Source of the DNA: Chryseobacterium hagamense
Lineage (GTDB): Bacteria; Bacteroidota; Bacteroidia; Flavobacteriales; Weeksellaceae
Length of the DNA stretch: 64,000 nucleotides
Assembly: GCF_007991455.1 (NCBI RefSeq)
Contig: NZ_BJYJ01000020.1
Coordinates: 23,684-87,683, forward strand
Direction: 5' to 3'
Both the position numbers and the translations under genes were made by a program. Positions 41,610 to 50,430 of this stretch are shown here, in pieces. The notes under the pieces are model-generated. The model ran no database searches. It was not told where the DNA came from and saw only the letters and a program-made list of their open reading frames with translations. The first letter of the stretch is position 1, and every line of letters starts with the position of its first letter.

Positions 41610-43031
41610 ATGTTCATTAATTTAAATCAGAATAAAAACCTGAAACTTTTCAAAATCATTTCCGAGGTCGCGGCCCGGAACAACCAGTCGGTATATATTG
41701 TCGGCGGCTATGTGCGGGATCTGATGATGAAGAGAAAAGCATCCACGGATATTGATTTTGTGACCGAACAGAGCGGTATTGAGCTGGCGCAGCATGTCGG
41801 GCAGGAAATCGATCCCAAAATGAAGGTTTCTGTTTTCAAAACCTACGGTACCGCCATGATCCGGTATAAAGACCTGGAGCTGGAATTTGTAGGCGCCCGT
41901 AAAGAAAGCTACACCGAAGACAGCCGGAAGCCGGAAGTGGAAGGCGGAACCATTGAAGACGACCAAAAAAGAAGGGATTTTACCGTCAATGCCATGGCCA
42001 TCTCCCTGAATAAAGAGAATTTCGGCGAGCTGATTGACCCGTTCAATGGTGTGGATGATCTGGAAAAAAGAATTTTAAGAACGCCTTTGGAACCGGCACA
42101 GACCTATTCCGATGATCCGTTGCGGATGATGCGGGCGGTACGTTTTGCATCGACCCTGCAGTTTCAGATTGAAGAAAAGTCTCTGAAAGCGATCAGCCGG
42201 GAAGCGGAACGGATTAAAATTGTTTCGAGGGAAAGGATCATGGTGGAATTCAATAAGATCATGCTTTCGGAAAAACCATCGATCGGATTGAGATTAATGG
42301 AAGAGACCGGACTGATGAAGCTTATCATTCCCGAACTGATTGACCTGAAAGGAGTGGAAGAGGTGGAAGGACAGACGCATAAAGACAATTTTTACCATAC
42401 CCTCGAAGTGGTGGATAACATTTCTGAAAATACGGACAACCTTTGGCTGCGGTGGTCGGCCTTATTGCACGACATCGGAAAAGCGCCGACGAAGAAATTC
42501 ATGGAAGGAACGGGCTGGACTTTTCACGGACATGAGTTCCTGGGTTCAAAAATGGTCAGGACGCTGTTTCAGCGGCTAAAACTACCGTTGGGCCCGGATA
42601 TGAAATACGTGCAGAAAATGGTTAAGCTTTCTTCCCGTCCAATTGCCCTGGTTACCGATGATGCTTCGGATTCGGCACTGAGGAGGCTGCTTTTTGATGC
42701 AGGAGAAGACCTGGAAGACCTGTTTACCCTTTGCAAAGCCGATATCACGACAAAAAATTCGCGGAAACAGGAAAAGTTCAAGAAGAATTTCGAGTATGTG
42801 GCCGTGAAGATCAAAGAGGTAGAAGAGAAGGACCAGGTGCGGAATTTCCAGCCGCCGATTTCCGGAGAAGAAATCATGGCGATGTTCAACCTGAAGCCCG
42901 GCCGTGAAATCGGGATCCTCAAAGAAAAAGTAAAAGAAGCGATTCTGGAAGGCGAAATCGGAAATGATAGTGAAGAAGCAAAAAGATTCGTTATTGCCGA
43001 AGCGGAAAAGCTGGGACTGGCATTGGTTTAA
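41610..43031 (+). CDS. cca: CCA tRNA nucleotidyltransferase with HD domain
   Basis: The 473-residue protein adds or repairs the CCA end of tRNAs. The nucleotidyltransferase head has VGGYVRDLMMKRKASTDIDF near residues 31-50 with the metal-binding Asp pair. RRDFTVNAMAISLN and the DDPLRMMRAVRFAS motif follow. The C-terminal half has an HD domain (LWLRWSALLHDIGKAPTKKF). I chose the ATG at 41610, because an earlier in-frame GTG overlaps the leader hairpin region and gives an atypical extension. Its neighbour tsaC also serves tRNA maturation. Confidence 0.93.
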   Translation: MFINLNQNKNLKLFKIISEVAARNNQSVYIVGGYVRDLMMKRKASTDIDFVTEQSGIELAQHVGQEIDPKMKVSVFKTYGTAMIRYKDLELEFVGARKESYTEDSRKPEVEGGTIEDDQKRRDFTVNAMAISLNKENFGELIDPFNGVDDLEKRILRTPLEPAQTYSDDPLRMMRAVRFASTLQFQIEEKSLKAISREAERIKIVSRERIMVEFNKIMLSEKPSIGLRLMEETGLMKLIIPELIDLKGVEEVEGQTHKDNFYHTLEVVDNISENTDNLWLRWSALLHDIGKAPTKKFMEGTGWTFHGHEFLGSKMVRTLFQRLKLPLGPDMKYVQKMVKLSSRPIALVTDDASDSALRRLLFDAGEDLEDLFTLCKADITTKNSRKQEKFKKNFEYVAVKIKEVEEKDQVRNFQPPISGEEIMAMFNLKPGREIGILKEKVKEAILEGEIGNDSEEAKRFVIAEAEKLGLALV

Positions 43032-43156
43032 AAGATGATTTTTAATAAATTTTGGAGCAACGGATTTTTATCTGTTGCTTTTTTTATGAAAAATAGTCAA
43101 CCACAAAAAGTTCAATGTATTTTTATAAAATGATGAACGAACGTAAATTTTGTTAT

Positions 43157-43164
43157 TACATTTG
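43157..43164 (+). promoter_or_regulatory. Promoter -7 box TACATTTG for the two-lipoprotein operon
   Basis: TACATTTG fits TAnnTTTG and lies 43 bp before the ATG at 43208. It supports that start over an earlier in-frame codon at 43115. Confidence 0.5.
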
Positions 43165-43207
43165 CGGAAATATACGATTGAATTTATTTGATGTTAAAAT
43201 TTCATTG

Positions 43208-44251
43208 ATGAAAAAAATAAGTCCGTTCCTGCTGTTTCTTTTTATTGCTTCATCCTGTGAAAATAAGGTGGAACAGGTACATAATGCCTTTTATTACTGG
43301 AAAACAGATAGTTCTCCGTCAGGCTATAATCATGAAAAAAATATTCTGACCGATCAACATATAAAAAAACTATACGTAAAATTTTTTGAGGTCGATTACA
43401 GTGATGCAATGGGAAATTATCCGGTTTCCAAAACTGCTTTTTCCCTGAATTCTTATTGTGATGAAAATATTTCGACTCCTTATGAGGTGATTCCAACCGT
43501 TTATATCAGGAATATCGTTTTTCAGAAGAGCAGTGAAAACGAACTCGATCAGTTGGCGGATAATGTGAATTTTCTCATTAATAAATACACCAATGAAAAA
43601 CTGGATTCTTTAAAAGTTTCTGAAATACAGATTGATTGTGACTGGACAGCTTCCACAAGAAAAAATTACTTTTATTTTCTGAAAAAGTTAAAACCCGTTT
43701 CCCAAAAAGAAATTTCAGTAACCTTAAGATTATATCCTTTTAAGTATCCGGATAAAATGGGTGTCCCGCCGGTCGATAAAGTAACTTTAATGTGCTACAA
43801 TCTGATTAATCCGCTTACTGATCCGTCGAAAAATTCAATACTCGATCTCAAAGAATTGCAGAGCTATCTGGTTCCGGGCAAAAAATATCCGCTGCACCTG
43901 GATGTTGCCCTGCCGGTCTATTCCTGGATGCAGGTGTACCAGAATAATAAATTTACAGGAATCCTGTATGATGTCAATACCATTAAGCCCTATCTCAAGA
44001 AAATAAAGCCTCTCTGGTATGAGGTCCGGAAAGATACGGTGATTGATTATAAAACCTATCTTAGGGTAGGAGATAAAGTAAAGTATGAAGAAATCACAGC
44101 AGATAAGATCTATCAGGCGATTGCCCTGATCAAAAAAAATGTGAAACTGGATAAGGAAATTACCGTAACGCTGTTTCATCTGGACGAAAATCAACTTGAA
44201 AATTACACCGATGAGGAAATTAATCATTTTTACAGCAATTTTACTCAATAG
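43208..44251 (+). CDS. Uncharacterised lipoprotein, possible TIM-barrel (GH18-like or DUF3142-like) fold
   Basis: The 347-residue protein has a lipoprotein signal with the Cys at residue 17 (LLFLFIASSCENK). The mature part opens with NAFYYWKTDSSPSGYNHEKN. Later come alternating strands and helices of barrel type: IKKLYVKFFEVDY, VIPTVYIRN, VSEIQIDCDWTASTRKNYFY, ISVTLRLYPFKYPDKMGVPP, VDKVTLMCYNL, and PLHLDVALPVYSWMQVY. The IQIDCDW and TLMCYN strands recall GH18-like barrels and the DUF3142 family, but no DxxDxDxE catalytic motif is present, so enzymatic activity is doubtful. Its 3' end overlaps the next gene by 41 bp. Confidence 0.75.
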   Translation: MKKISPFLLFLFIASSCENKVEQVHNAFYYWKTDSSPSGYNHEKNILTDQHIKKLYVKFFEVDYSDAMGNYPVSKTAFSLNSYCDENISTPYEVIPTVYIRNIVFQKSSENELDQLADNVNFLINKYTNEKLDSLKVSEIQIDCDWTASTRKNYFYFLKKLKPVSQKEISVTLRLYPFKYPDKMGVPPVDKVTLMCYNLINPLTDPSKNSILDLKELQSYLVPGKKYPLHLDVALPVYSWMQVYQNNKFTGILYDVNTIKPYLKKIKPLWYEVRKDTVIDYKTYLRVGDKVKYEEITADKIYQAIALIKKNVKLDKEITVTLFHLDENQLENYTDEEINHFYSNFTQ

Positions 44252-46550
44252 TTTTTTTTCTGCCTGTGGCTTTTATCCTTACGGAGAAGACATCCGTTTC
44301 CAGTTTCTGAATCCGGATCATTTTCCTTTTCAGGCATATGCATCGTTTTACTATTCTTCATTAAGCTTTGAACAAAGTCCCGAAACGATAAATTCTAATC
44401 GGGACAATGAAAAATTATGGAAAGAGTATTGTAATAATAAGATCGCGATCGAGGATGTTTCAACCGTTCTGGAAAGCTACACTTTTTCCGATATCCGGGA
44501 AGATTCTCCGAATCCGTTTCTTCATTATTTATATTCAAAAAAGGATGTTGAGGCTATTACTTATCTGAAATTTGCCAAAAATTGTGAGTATTTCAATACC
44601 TGGCAGGATGATCCATGGGAAAGAAATGAGAAAACATCGATCACTAAAAGAAATAGCCTGCTCAATAAAGCAATTGTTCTTGCTACAAGGAAAAGCAACC
44701 CTTATTTTAAAAAAAGATATGCTTTTCTGGCGCTACGTCTGGCCTTCTATAATCACAATCTGAAAACCATTGATACATTGTACGACCGGTATTTCACGAT
44801 CTCAGGTACAAATGATGTTATTGATGTCTGGGCCTTGTATTTTAAAGCAATTTCCGAAAAAGACCCGGTTCTTCAAAATCTGTATTTTGCAAAAGTTTTC
44901 GCTGCCAGTCCCGAAAAGCGTTTTGTATCATGGCAAAATTTTTCATCAAAAATTCCTGTCGGTAATGTTTTGAAAGCAACTCATAACCGGAAAGAAAAAG
45001 CAGAGGTCTTTTTGCTTTACGGACTTTACAATCCCGATAAGAATCTGGACAATATGAGACGGATTTATGCTGAATATCCGGAATCTGACGGATTGAGTTT
45101 CTTGTTGTACCGCGAGTTAGGGAAACTTGAAAACTGGATCTTCACACCGTACTATTCTCTTTTCTCGTCTTCATTGGAGGATTACTGGGCAAATAATTAT
45201 TCTGAAAACAGAAACGTCCTTCAGGTTTTAGAACGGTCTGAAACCGACCGGCACTATGCAGCCAAGGTTTTACGGTTTATTGATTCCGTAGATTTATCAA
45301 AAGTAAAAAATCCGGATTTCTGGAAATATGCGAGGGCTGAACTTTTATTCATGACCAAAAATTATACTGAGAGCCTACGTCAGATCAGTGAACTGGAAAG
45401 AAGTCTACCGGTTCAGGATCCGATGCGGAACAATGTGGAAATCATAAAGACCCTGGATCTTTTTGCGGGGCAGACTTATGGGAAGGCGGAAATTCCGGAG
45501 GTTGCAAAAAGCATTATTATTAAAAACAAAGATTACAAACAGTTTATTTTTGCCTTGGGCAGAGAGCTGGAATACCTCGGCAACAGCGATGATGCTGCCC
45601 TTTTATATGCTTCGCTGATCCGGTCAAAAGAAGACTACAGTCAAGTGTACTTTAAATCTTTGAAAAACAACAATAAGACTTTCGGAACTTATTATTATAA
45701 TTATTTTGATTATCTCGATGCCATTTATTCACCAGGGCAACTGAAAAGTTTTATCAGGACACTTAAAGGACTAAGCAAAAGTACGGATCTGTTTTACAGA
45801 AATTTTTATACTGTGAAACCGTCGGAAATTAATAGTCTGTACGACCTTTTGGGAACCAAGTACATCAGGCAGAATAATCTGGCTTCGGCACTGAAGGTAT
45901 TCAGTAAACTGGGTGAAGATTATTTTGATGCAGAATATTCGCATTGGGAAAAAGGGGGAAAAGATTCTTATTCTTCATCACAAAAAACGTTTGACAAAAA
46001 TCCTTTTTATCATTTAAAATATACGCCCGATTTTATTCCAGAAAAAGAACATTTTAAAGTCAATAAAATTTCAGTGACCCGGAAGCTGATCGAATACCTT
46101 AACAAAGCCAACAATCCGGAAGAAAAAGACCGGGACTATTATTATTTCCTGGTCGCCAACTGCTACTATAACATGTCTCAGTATGGCAATGCCTGGATGA
46201 TGAAGAGGTATTTCCTGAGTTCTCTGGAAAATTTTTCCATCCGTGAAGATAACCTGGAATTCAATACGGCCGGGCTTGCCAAATACTACTATGGAAAAGC
46301 GTTGGAAAATGCCAGAACAGATCAGTTTAAAGCTTTGTGCTTGAGAATGCAGGGAAGGTGTGAAAATTATCATTATGATTTTACAACCGGCTTTGATCCA
46401 AACTATGCTTCTCCATCCGAAAATTACGAAAACCGCCGGCTGCAGGCCAATCGATATTATCAGGATCTGAAAAGTAAGTTTCCCCGCCGATACGAAGATA
46501 TGATCAGCGGCTGCGAATTTTTTAATGCTTATTTCAAGGCTAGAAGATAA
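44211..46550 (+). CDS. Uncharacterised large helical-repeat lipoprotein, partner of the preceding gene
   Basis: From the ATG at 44211 the protein has 779 residues. The signal ends in a lipobox (LLNSFFSACGF, Cys19). The rest is mostly helical with a pattern like degenerate TPR units (PDFWKYARAELLFMTKNYTE and YYYFLVANCYYNMSQYGNAW are examples) and is rich in Tyr and Asn. No known domain is recognised. The 41-bp overlap with the upstream lipoprotein gene shows tight coupling. Both proteins should face the periplasm or cell surface, so they may form one complex. A strong bidirectional terminator follows. Confidence 0.75.
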   Translation: MRKLIIFTAILLNSFFSACGFYPYGEDIRFQFLNPDHFPFQAYASFYYSSLSFEQSPETINSNRDNEKLWKEYCNNKIAIEDVSTVLESYTFSDIREDSPNPFLHYLYSKKDVEAITYLKFAKNCEYFNTWQDDPWERNEKTSITKRNSLLNKAIVLATRKSNPYFKKRYAFLALRLAFYNHNLKTIDTLYDRYFTISGTNDVIDVWALYFKAISEKDPVLQNLYFAKVFAASPEKRFVSWQNFSSKIPVGNVLKATHNRKEKAEVFLLYGLYNPDKNLDNMRRIYAEYPESDGLSFLLYRELGKLENWIFTPYYSLFSSSLEDYWANNYSENRNVLQVLERSETDRHYAAKVLRFIDSVDLSKVKNPDFWKYARAELLFMTKNYTESLRQISELERSLPVQDPMRNNVEIIKTLDLFAGQTYGKAEIPEVAKSIIIKNKDYKQFIFALGRELEYLGNSDDAALLYASLIRSKEDYSQVYFKSLKNNNKTFGTYYYNYFDYLDAIYSPGQLKSFIRTLKGLSKSTDLFYRNFYTVKPSEINSLYDLLGTKYIRQNNLASALKVFSKLGEDYFDAEYSHWEKGGKDSYSSSQKTFDKNPFYHLKYTPDFIPEKEHFKVNKISVTRKLIEYLNKANNPEEKDRDYYYFLVANCYYNMSQYGNAWMMKRYFLSSLENFSIREDNLEFNTAGLAKYYYGKALENARTDQFKALCLRMQGRCENYHYDFTTGFDPNYASPSENYENRRLQANRYYQDLKSKFPRRYEDMISGCEFFNAYFKARR

Positions 46551-46559
46551 AAGAAAAAT

Positions 46560-46592
46560 CCTGCCGGTTCCAAGGAACCGGCAGGAAAAAAA
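46560..46592. terminator. Bidirectional terminator between convergent genes
   Basis: CCTGCCGGTTCC (46560-46571) and GGAACCGGCAGG (46574-46585) form a 12-bp GC-rich stem with A residues on the plus-strand 3' side and on its 5' side as AAAAAT. It serves the plus-strand lipoprotein operon poorly in T content but the minus-strand B12 operon well (T run on the minus strand). Confidence 0.75.
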
Positions 46593-46642
46593 CACAAATG
46601 ATGAAAAAAATTAAGTGGATTTATTCCGAGAAGACCGGAATA

Positions 46643-47719
46643 TTAATTTTTATAGAAACCGTTGGTGGCGATTCCCGTATTGAAAGAGGTTAACAATGAA
46701 CCGTTGTTGGCATTGTAAACCGATACTTTGCTGTCTGCTGTAAAATCTTTGGCATCCGCAATATAAAGTCTTCCGTCGATTACGTTGAATCCGTAAAGGC
46801 TGGTTACTCCCGTTAGCGTAACAAGTGCAGACGTCGGTGCCGTGGCCGCCGTGATATTCATTGAATATACTTTGCTGCTAGCGACGAAATAGAATTTATC
46901 GGAATCGATTTTCAGTTTATCCGCCTGAGGAATGGTAGTCAGTGTAGTCGTCTGATAAGCTCCCGTAGCGGTATTGATCTTATAGATATAAGACGCAGAG
47001 CTGTTGGAAGTAAGCACATAGGCGGATCCGTTGTAAGACACAAGATCCTTGATGATCGCTCCGGTGTTCGGCAGGCTTACGGTAGTGGAAACCGAGTTGC
47101 TGGAAGGGTTGATAATCGTAACGGTGTTCCCGGTCGGATGGCTGGCGTAAGGAGGGGTGGAATCATAGTAAGCTCCATCGGTCTGTACCACGATATTTCC
47201 TCCGGCTTCTACCACTTTTTCTGCATAACGGTCGAAATTGATGCTTTTTACAAACGTATTGTCGCCTGAATTGTACACGTTGATTTTCTTTACCGATCCG
47301 AAATTGTTGTTGGTTACATAGTATTGGTTTCCGGAAAAGGCAAGGTATCTCGGGTTATCAAGATTTGCCGTAACGGTCGCCTGCTTTTTGAATGTCTGTC
47401 TATTGACAATTTCAATTTTATTAGGGGTATTCATTACCAGGTAAGCGTTGTCCCCTTTGAAACCGATGGTCTGAAGAACATTTCCTAAAATTTCTTTGTT
47501 GTTGTTGGCTCCGTAGATCCCGTTCTGTAAAAGCGTAAGATCGTTGGTTAAATAAGAAACCTCAGAAGTCGGTGTAGTAAACCCTCCTTCATTGGCTATG
47601 ATAATACCGTTGGTATAATCTGTCTTCGGTGTTTCCATCACAAATTCGTCATCGCTACAGGCAATGTTGAACAGCAGGGCCGAAGCAAACGCAAGAGATA
47701 AAATTTTTCTGATTTTCAT
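46643..47719 (-). CDS. Surface beta-propeller lipoprotein, BtuG-like candidate for vitamin B12 capture
   Basis: The 358-residue protein has a lipoprotein signal (LAFASALLFNIACSDDEF; Cys in NIAC followed by SDDE, an acidic stretch used for surface export in Bacteroidota). The mature part is a seven-bladed YncE-like propeller, with repeats such as NKIEIVNRQTFKKQATV, RYLAFSGNQYYVTNNN, VTIINPSSNSVSTTV and KINTATGAYQTTT. It follows the B12 receptor gene by 10 bp, behind a cobalamin riboswitch. In Bacteroides the propeller lipoprotein BtuG binds B12 very tightly on top of BtuB. The same role is inferred here. Confidence 0.82.
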   Translation of the reverse strand: MKIRKILSLAFASALLFNIACSDDEFVMETPKTDYTNGIIIANEGGFTTPTSEVSYLTNDLTLLQNGIYGANNNKEILGNVLQTIGFKGDNAYLVMNTPNKIEIVNRQTFKKQATVTANLDNPRYLAFSGNQYYVTNNNFGSVKKINVYNSGDNTFVKSINFDRYAEKVVEAGGNIVVQTDGAYYDSTPPYASHPTGNTVTIINPSSNSVSTTVSLPNTGAIIKDLVSYNGSAYVLTSNSSASYIYKINTATGAYQTTTLTTIPQADKLKIDSDKFYFVASSKVYSMNITAATAPTSALVTLTGVTSLYGFNVIDGRLYIADAKDFTADSKVSVYNANNGSLLTSFNTGIATNGFYKN

Positions 47720-47729
47720 TTATTTTTAT

Positions 47730-49559
47730 TTAAAAATTAATATTCAAATAGACGCTGTAATTTCTTTTAGGCAGCGGATAATAAGCCATGGTCTCGTAGA
47801 TTTCATTGAAAATATTATTTACCTTACCGCCGATCGTATAGTTTTTCAGGAAAGTTCCCGAAATTCCGGTATTCATTACAAAGTAGGGCTGAATGGCTTC
47901 GCTTCTTTTTTCTTCGCTGTCGGTATACGTCAGCCCGTTGAACGTGCCCTGGACATAGACTTTCAGGAAAGAATACCGGTAATCGATGTTGCCGAAAAAC
48001 TTATGGAGCGGAACGTACCGCATCTGTTTATCCGTTTCGAGATTGACGGATTTTGTATAGGAATAGCCAAGATTCGCCCGGAGCAGATGCCGGCCGTATT
48101 TTTTTTCATATTCAAGCTGGGATTCAAGGCCGTAGGACCGTACCTTAGAAGTATTGACCGGTGAATAATAGCCCATACTGCTCGGCAGCCAGGTGATCAT
48201 ATCTTTAGTCCGGATGTAGTAAGGCGTCAGCATCAGTTTTACGCCGGCAATCGTAAACTGGTTTTTCATGTCAAACTGATAAGCCGCTTCAGGTTTAAGA
48301 CCGATATTGCCACCGGGCTGCCAGTACAGGTCATTGTAAGAAGGGTACCTGAAGTTTTTCGCTGCATTCAGGTTAAGGTTATACCATGTCGCCACATTCC
48401 AGTTTCCTGAAAAGGAAAGAAGGATTGGGGTACGGTATCCTTCAACAAAATCCTTTTTGATCCCTGCTTCAAAGCGTAGGTCTCCGGTAGCAAAATACCG
48501 CAGCAATCCGGCCAGGGAACCTACATCGCGGCTGACATTTTTAATACCGCTCATATAGCCTTCCCCTTTATTCACCTGGAATTCCCCGATGATATTGAGG
48601 TTCCATTTCGGATTCAGGAAATAGTTGAAATCATTTTTCAGGATATAATTTTTCCCCGTTCCGCCGCTGCTTTTGGGATGGCTGATGTTGTCGAAATACT
48701 GGAAGTTTTCTTCCGTATAAGCGGCGCGGAAGACGTTATTTAACTTAGAGGTATTCCAGTCCCAGACCAGGAGGCTCCTCACATTCTGGGTTTCGTATTT
48801 GGTTTTGGTCTGGCTGTCGAAAAATACGGGAAAGTGCTGGGTTCCGTTGAAAAATTCGGAAATCCACGATACCTGATGGTGCGGCGTAATTTTATAGGCG
48901 GCTGCAAAATTAAGGTTCGTATTGGCGTATTCCCCGTTCCGGTTGATGTAATTCCTCGATTCTTCCACCGCATAATCATTTTCGCTTACCGAGTAATTTC
49001 CGGAAAGTTTAAAGCTGAATTTCCTGTCGGAAAAGGATGCTTTTACCAGATTATTGTAGGTGCCGAAAGAGGCGGCCTCAGAAAACAAGGATGCCTGCAG
49101 GCCTTTATTGAATGCAAGGCTGTTGTTGAGGTGTACCGTTCCCCCGATGGCTCCGCTTCCGTAGACCACCCCGACACTGCCGGACTTTACCTCAAGCCGG
49201 TCGTATCCCAGAGCCGGAATGTTATTCACATCCGCCTGTCCCAGAAACTGGGAATTGATGTTGATGCCGTTCCAGACAAAAGCGGTCTGCTGAGCGGTCA
49301 TCCCCCGGAAAGAAGGCGACGACACGGCGCCCCGCCCGTTTTCTTTAATGTAAACCTGGGATTGGAAACGTAAGAGTTCGGAAAGATTGGTTGAATTTTT
49401 TTGCATGTCTTCCGGACGGAGGGTGTTCACTTTATGGAAAAGTTTCACCTTGCTCATCTGGTTATCGAAAACATAAACGGTATCGATTGCTGTTTCCTGT
49501 CCGAAAAGAAAACAACCGTAAGACGAAAAAAGCAGTACCAGCGATTTTTTTATATCCAT
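47730..49559 (-). CDS. TonB-dependent vitamin B12 receptor (BtuB-like)
   Basis: The 609-residue outer-membrane receptor has a signal peptide (LVLLFSSYGCFLFGQ) and a short N-terminal segment. The plug domain (LRPEDMQKNSTNLSELLRFQ, IKENGRGAVSSPSFRGMTAQ, VEVKSGS-like LEVKSGSVGVVYGSGAIGGT) is followed by a 22-strand barrel ending in RNYSVYLNINF with the aromatic last residue. Its length and plug fit the BtuB class of Bacteroidota. The cobalamin riboswitch 46 bp upstream makes corrinoid uptake very likely. It is co-transcribed with the propeller lipoprotein. Confidence 0.92.
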   Translation of the reverse strand: MDIKKSLVLLFSSYGCFLFGQETAIDTVYVFDNQMSKVKLFHKVNTLRPEDMQKNSTNLSELLRFQSQVYIKENGRGAVSSPSFRGMTAQQTAFVWNGININSQFLGQADVNNIPALGYDRLEVKSGSVGVVYGSGAIGGTVHLNNSLAFNKGLQASLFSEAASFGTYNNLVKASFSDRKFSFKLSGNYSVSENDYAVEESRNYINRNGEYANTNLNFAAAYKITPHHQVSWISEFFNGTQHFPVFFDSQTKTKYETQNVRSLLVWDWNTSKLNNVFRAAYTEENFQYFDNISHPKSSGGTGKNYILKNDFNYFLNPKWNLNIIGEFQVNKGEGYMSGIKNVSRDVGSLAGLLRYFATGDLRFEAGIKKDFVEGYRTPILLSFSGNWNVATWYNLNLNAAKNFRYPSYNDLYWQPGGNIGLKPEAAYQFDMKNQFTIAGVKLMLTPYYIRTKDMITWLPSSMGYYSPVNTSKVRSYGLESQLEYEKKYGRHLLRANLGYSYTKSVNLETDKQMRYVPLHKFFGNIDYRYSFLKVYVQGTFNGLTYTDSEEKRSEAIQPYFVMNTGISGTFLKNYTIGGKVNNIFNEIYETMAYYPLPKRNYSVYLNINF

Positions 49560-49604
49560 TTCCTTTTTGCCTTTCCTCCGAAAGCAATTGTTTTAAAATT
49601 AGAT

Positions 49605-49756
49605 TCTGGCAGGTCTCCTGACTTTCGCTTTCTACACCTTCCCGTTTGCACAGTGGTTGAACGTAGAAATCTTCTATGCGATTTACAGTTGCGGGGACAG
49701 TCCGGGATTTTCACCCGATTCCCTTTTCATTCCAAAGGATTGGAAACCAAAATTTT
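49605..49756 (-). promoter_or_regulatory. Cobalamin riboswitch
   Basis: On the minus strand the leader shows the ordered family elements: GGAATCGGGTGAAAATCCCG, then GGACTGTCCCCGCAACTGTA (the B12 box GCAACTGT) and, near the 3' end, AGTCAGGAGACCTGCC. The order and spacing are those of adenosyl- or other cobalamin riboswitches. Binding should switch off the BtuB and propeller genes when corrinoids are plentiful. Confidence 0.95.
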
Positions 49757-49758
49757 TG

Positions 49759-49766
49759 CAAAGATA
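49759..49766 (-). promoter_or_regulatory. Promoter of the B12 uptake operon (TTG-N19-TATCTTTG)
   Basis: The minus strand has TATCTTTG as the -7 box, 19 bp after a TTG at 49788-49786. It lies directly before the riboswitch. Confidence 0.75.
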
Positions 49767-49904
49767 AACTTATTCGGTGGAAAACCAAAACCCAAAAATA
49801 CCATAAGAAAAGATGGGGTATGGGTACTGCAAAAATCTGCAGACAGGAATACTCAGTAGAGTAGACCGATGTATGAAAATCAGATCAAACCGTCCTTTTA
49901 CATC

Positions 49905-49957
49905 GTCACATCCTCAAACTCTCACACCCTCAGACTCTCAAACTCTCACACGCACAT
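49905..49957. repeat. Short direct repeat of CTCAAACTCTCACAC
   Basis: CCTCAAACTCTCACACC and, 22 bp later, TCTCAAACTCTCACACG are direct copies, with CCTCAGACT between. Simple-sequence tract without a gene. Confidence 0.55.
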
Positions 49958-49984
49958 ATTCCGAACGCACAACCCTTTAAAATA

Positions 49985-50085
49985 TCAGGAGCTTATTCCC
50001 GCTATCCGCTGTATCTTTTGGGTCACGGCCTCCGCGTTGCTCCACCCGCAACCCAAAAGGATGCCGCTTCTATCGGGGCTAAAAA
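49985..50085 (-). ncRNA. Structured intergenic element, possibly of the Flavo-1 RNA type
   Basis: On the minus strand it starts AGCCCCGATAGAAGCGGCAT and ends ATACAGCGGATAGCGGGAAT plus AAGCTCC. CTTTTGGGT and ACCCAAAAG arms (50013-50023 with 50051-50062) form a stem around a GC-rich inner part, and CCCGATAG / CTATCCGC-like outer segments close it. Elements of this look recur in flavobacterial intergenic regions. I associate them with the Flavo-1 motif from memory, which needs a covariance-model search. Confidence 0.45.
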
Positions 50086-50430
50086 ATCAAGACAGTGGCT
50101 TCAGGAGCTTCGGTTGCTTTCAGTACATTTGGCTTTCATGAGTAAAAATAAAAATAGACAACCTGTGAACATCATACACAACCATTCTCCTCTGACGAAA
50201 GAAGTAGAAAAGTTTTGAAATAAGATTAAACGGAGATGATTAAAAAAAGAAAAGTAAGTAAAACTCCCGAATGCCCCCTTAAAATATATGTCTTCTATCG
50301 GACAAAAATAAACACAAACCCTTGTCGGAAACACGCACACATATTCCCCTCCGGCCGGAGGGGGGATAAATTTTCAAAGAAAATGTAGACGGGGTGGTTT
50401 AAAAAGTAAGCAGGAAATCAAAGTGAAAAA
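50086..50430. repeat. Gene-free stretch with a perfect 18-bp palindrome and GACGGGGTGG repeat
   Basis: CCCCTCCGGCCGGAGGGG (50346-50363) is a perfect palindrome, followed by GATAAATTTTCAAAG and TAGACGGGGTGGTT. This combination resembles a dispersed flavobacterial intergenic repeat in which a CCTCC/GGAGG palindrome precedes AATTCAAAGAATTTTTGACG and GGGTGG. No gene is recognised in this stretch. Confidence 0.5.

Noticed and set aside
44196..44210. TTG start for the large helical-repeat lipoprotein
   Set aside because: The ATG at 44211 directly precedes the signal peptide and gives a normal lipoprotein N-terminus.
49401..49859. 152-codon plus-strand frame across the BtuB-like gene start and the leader
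   Set aside because: It overlaps the cobalamin riboswitch and the signal peptide region of the receptor gene on the other strand.
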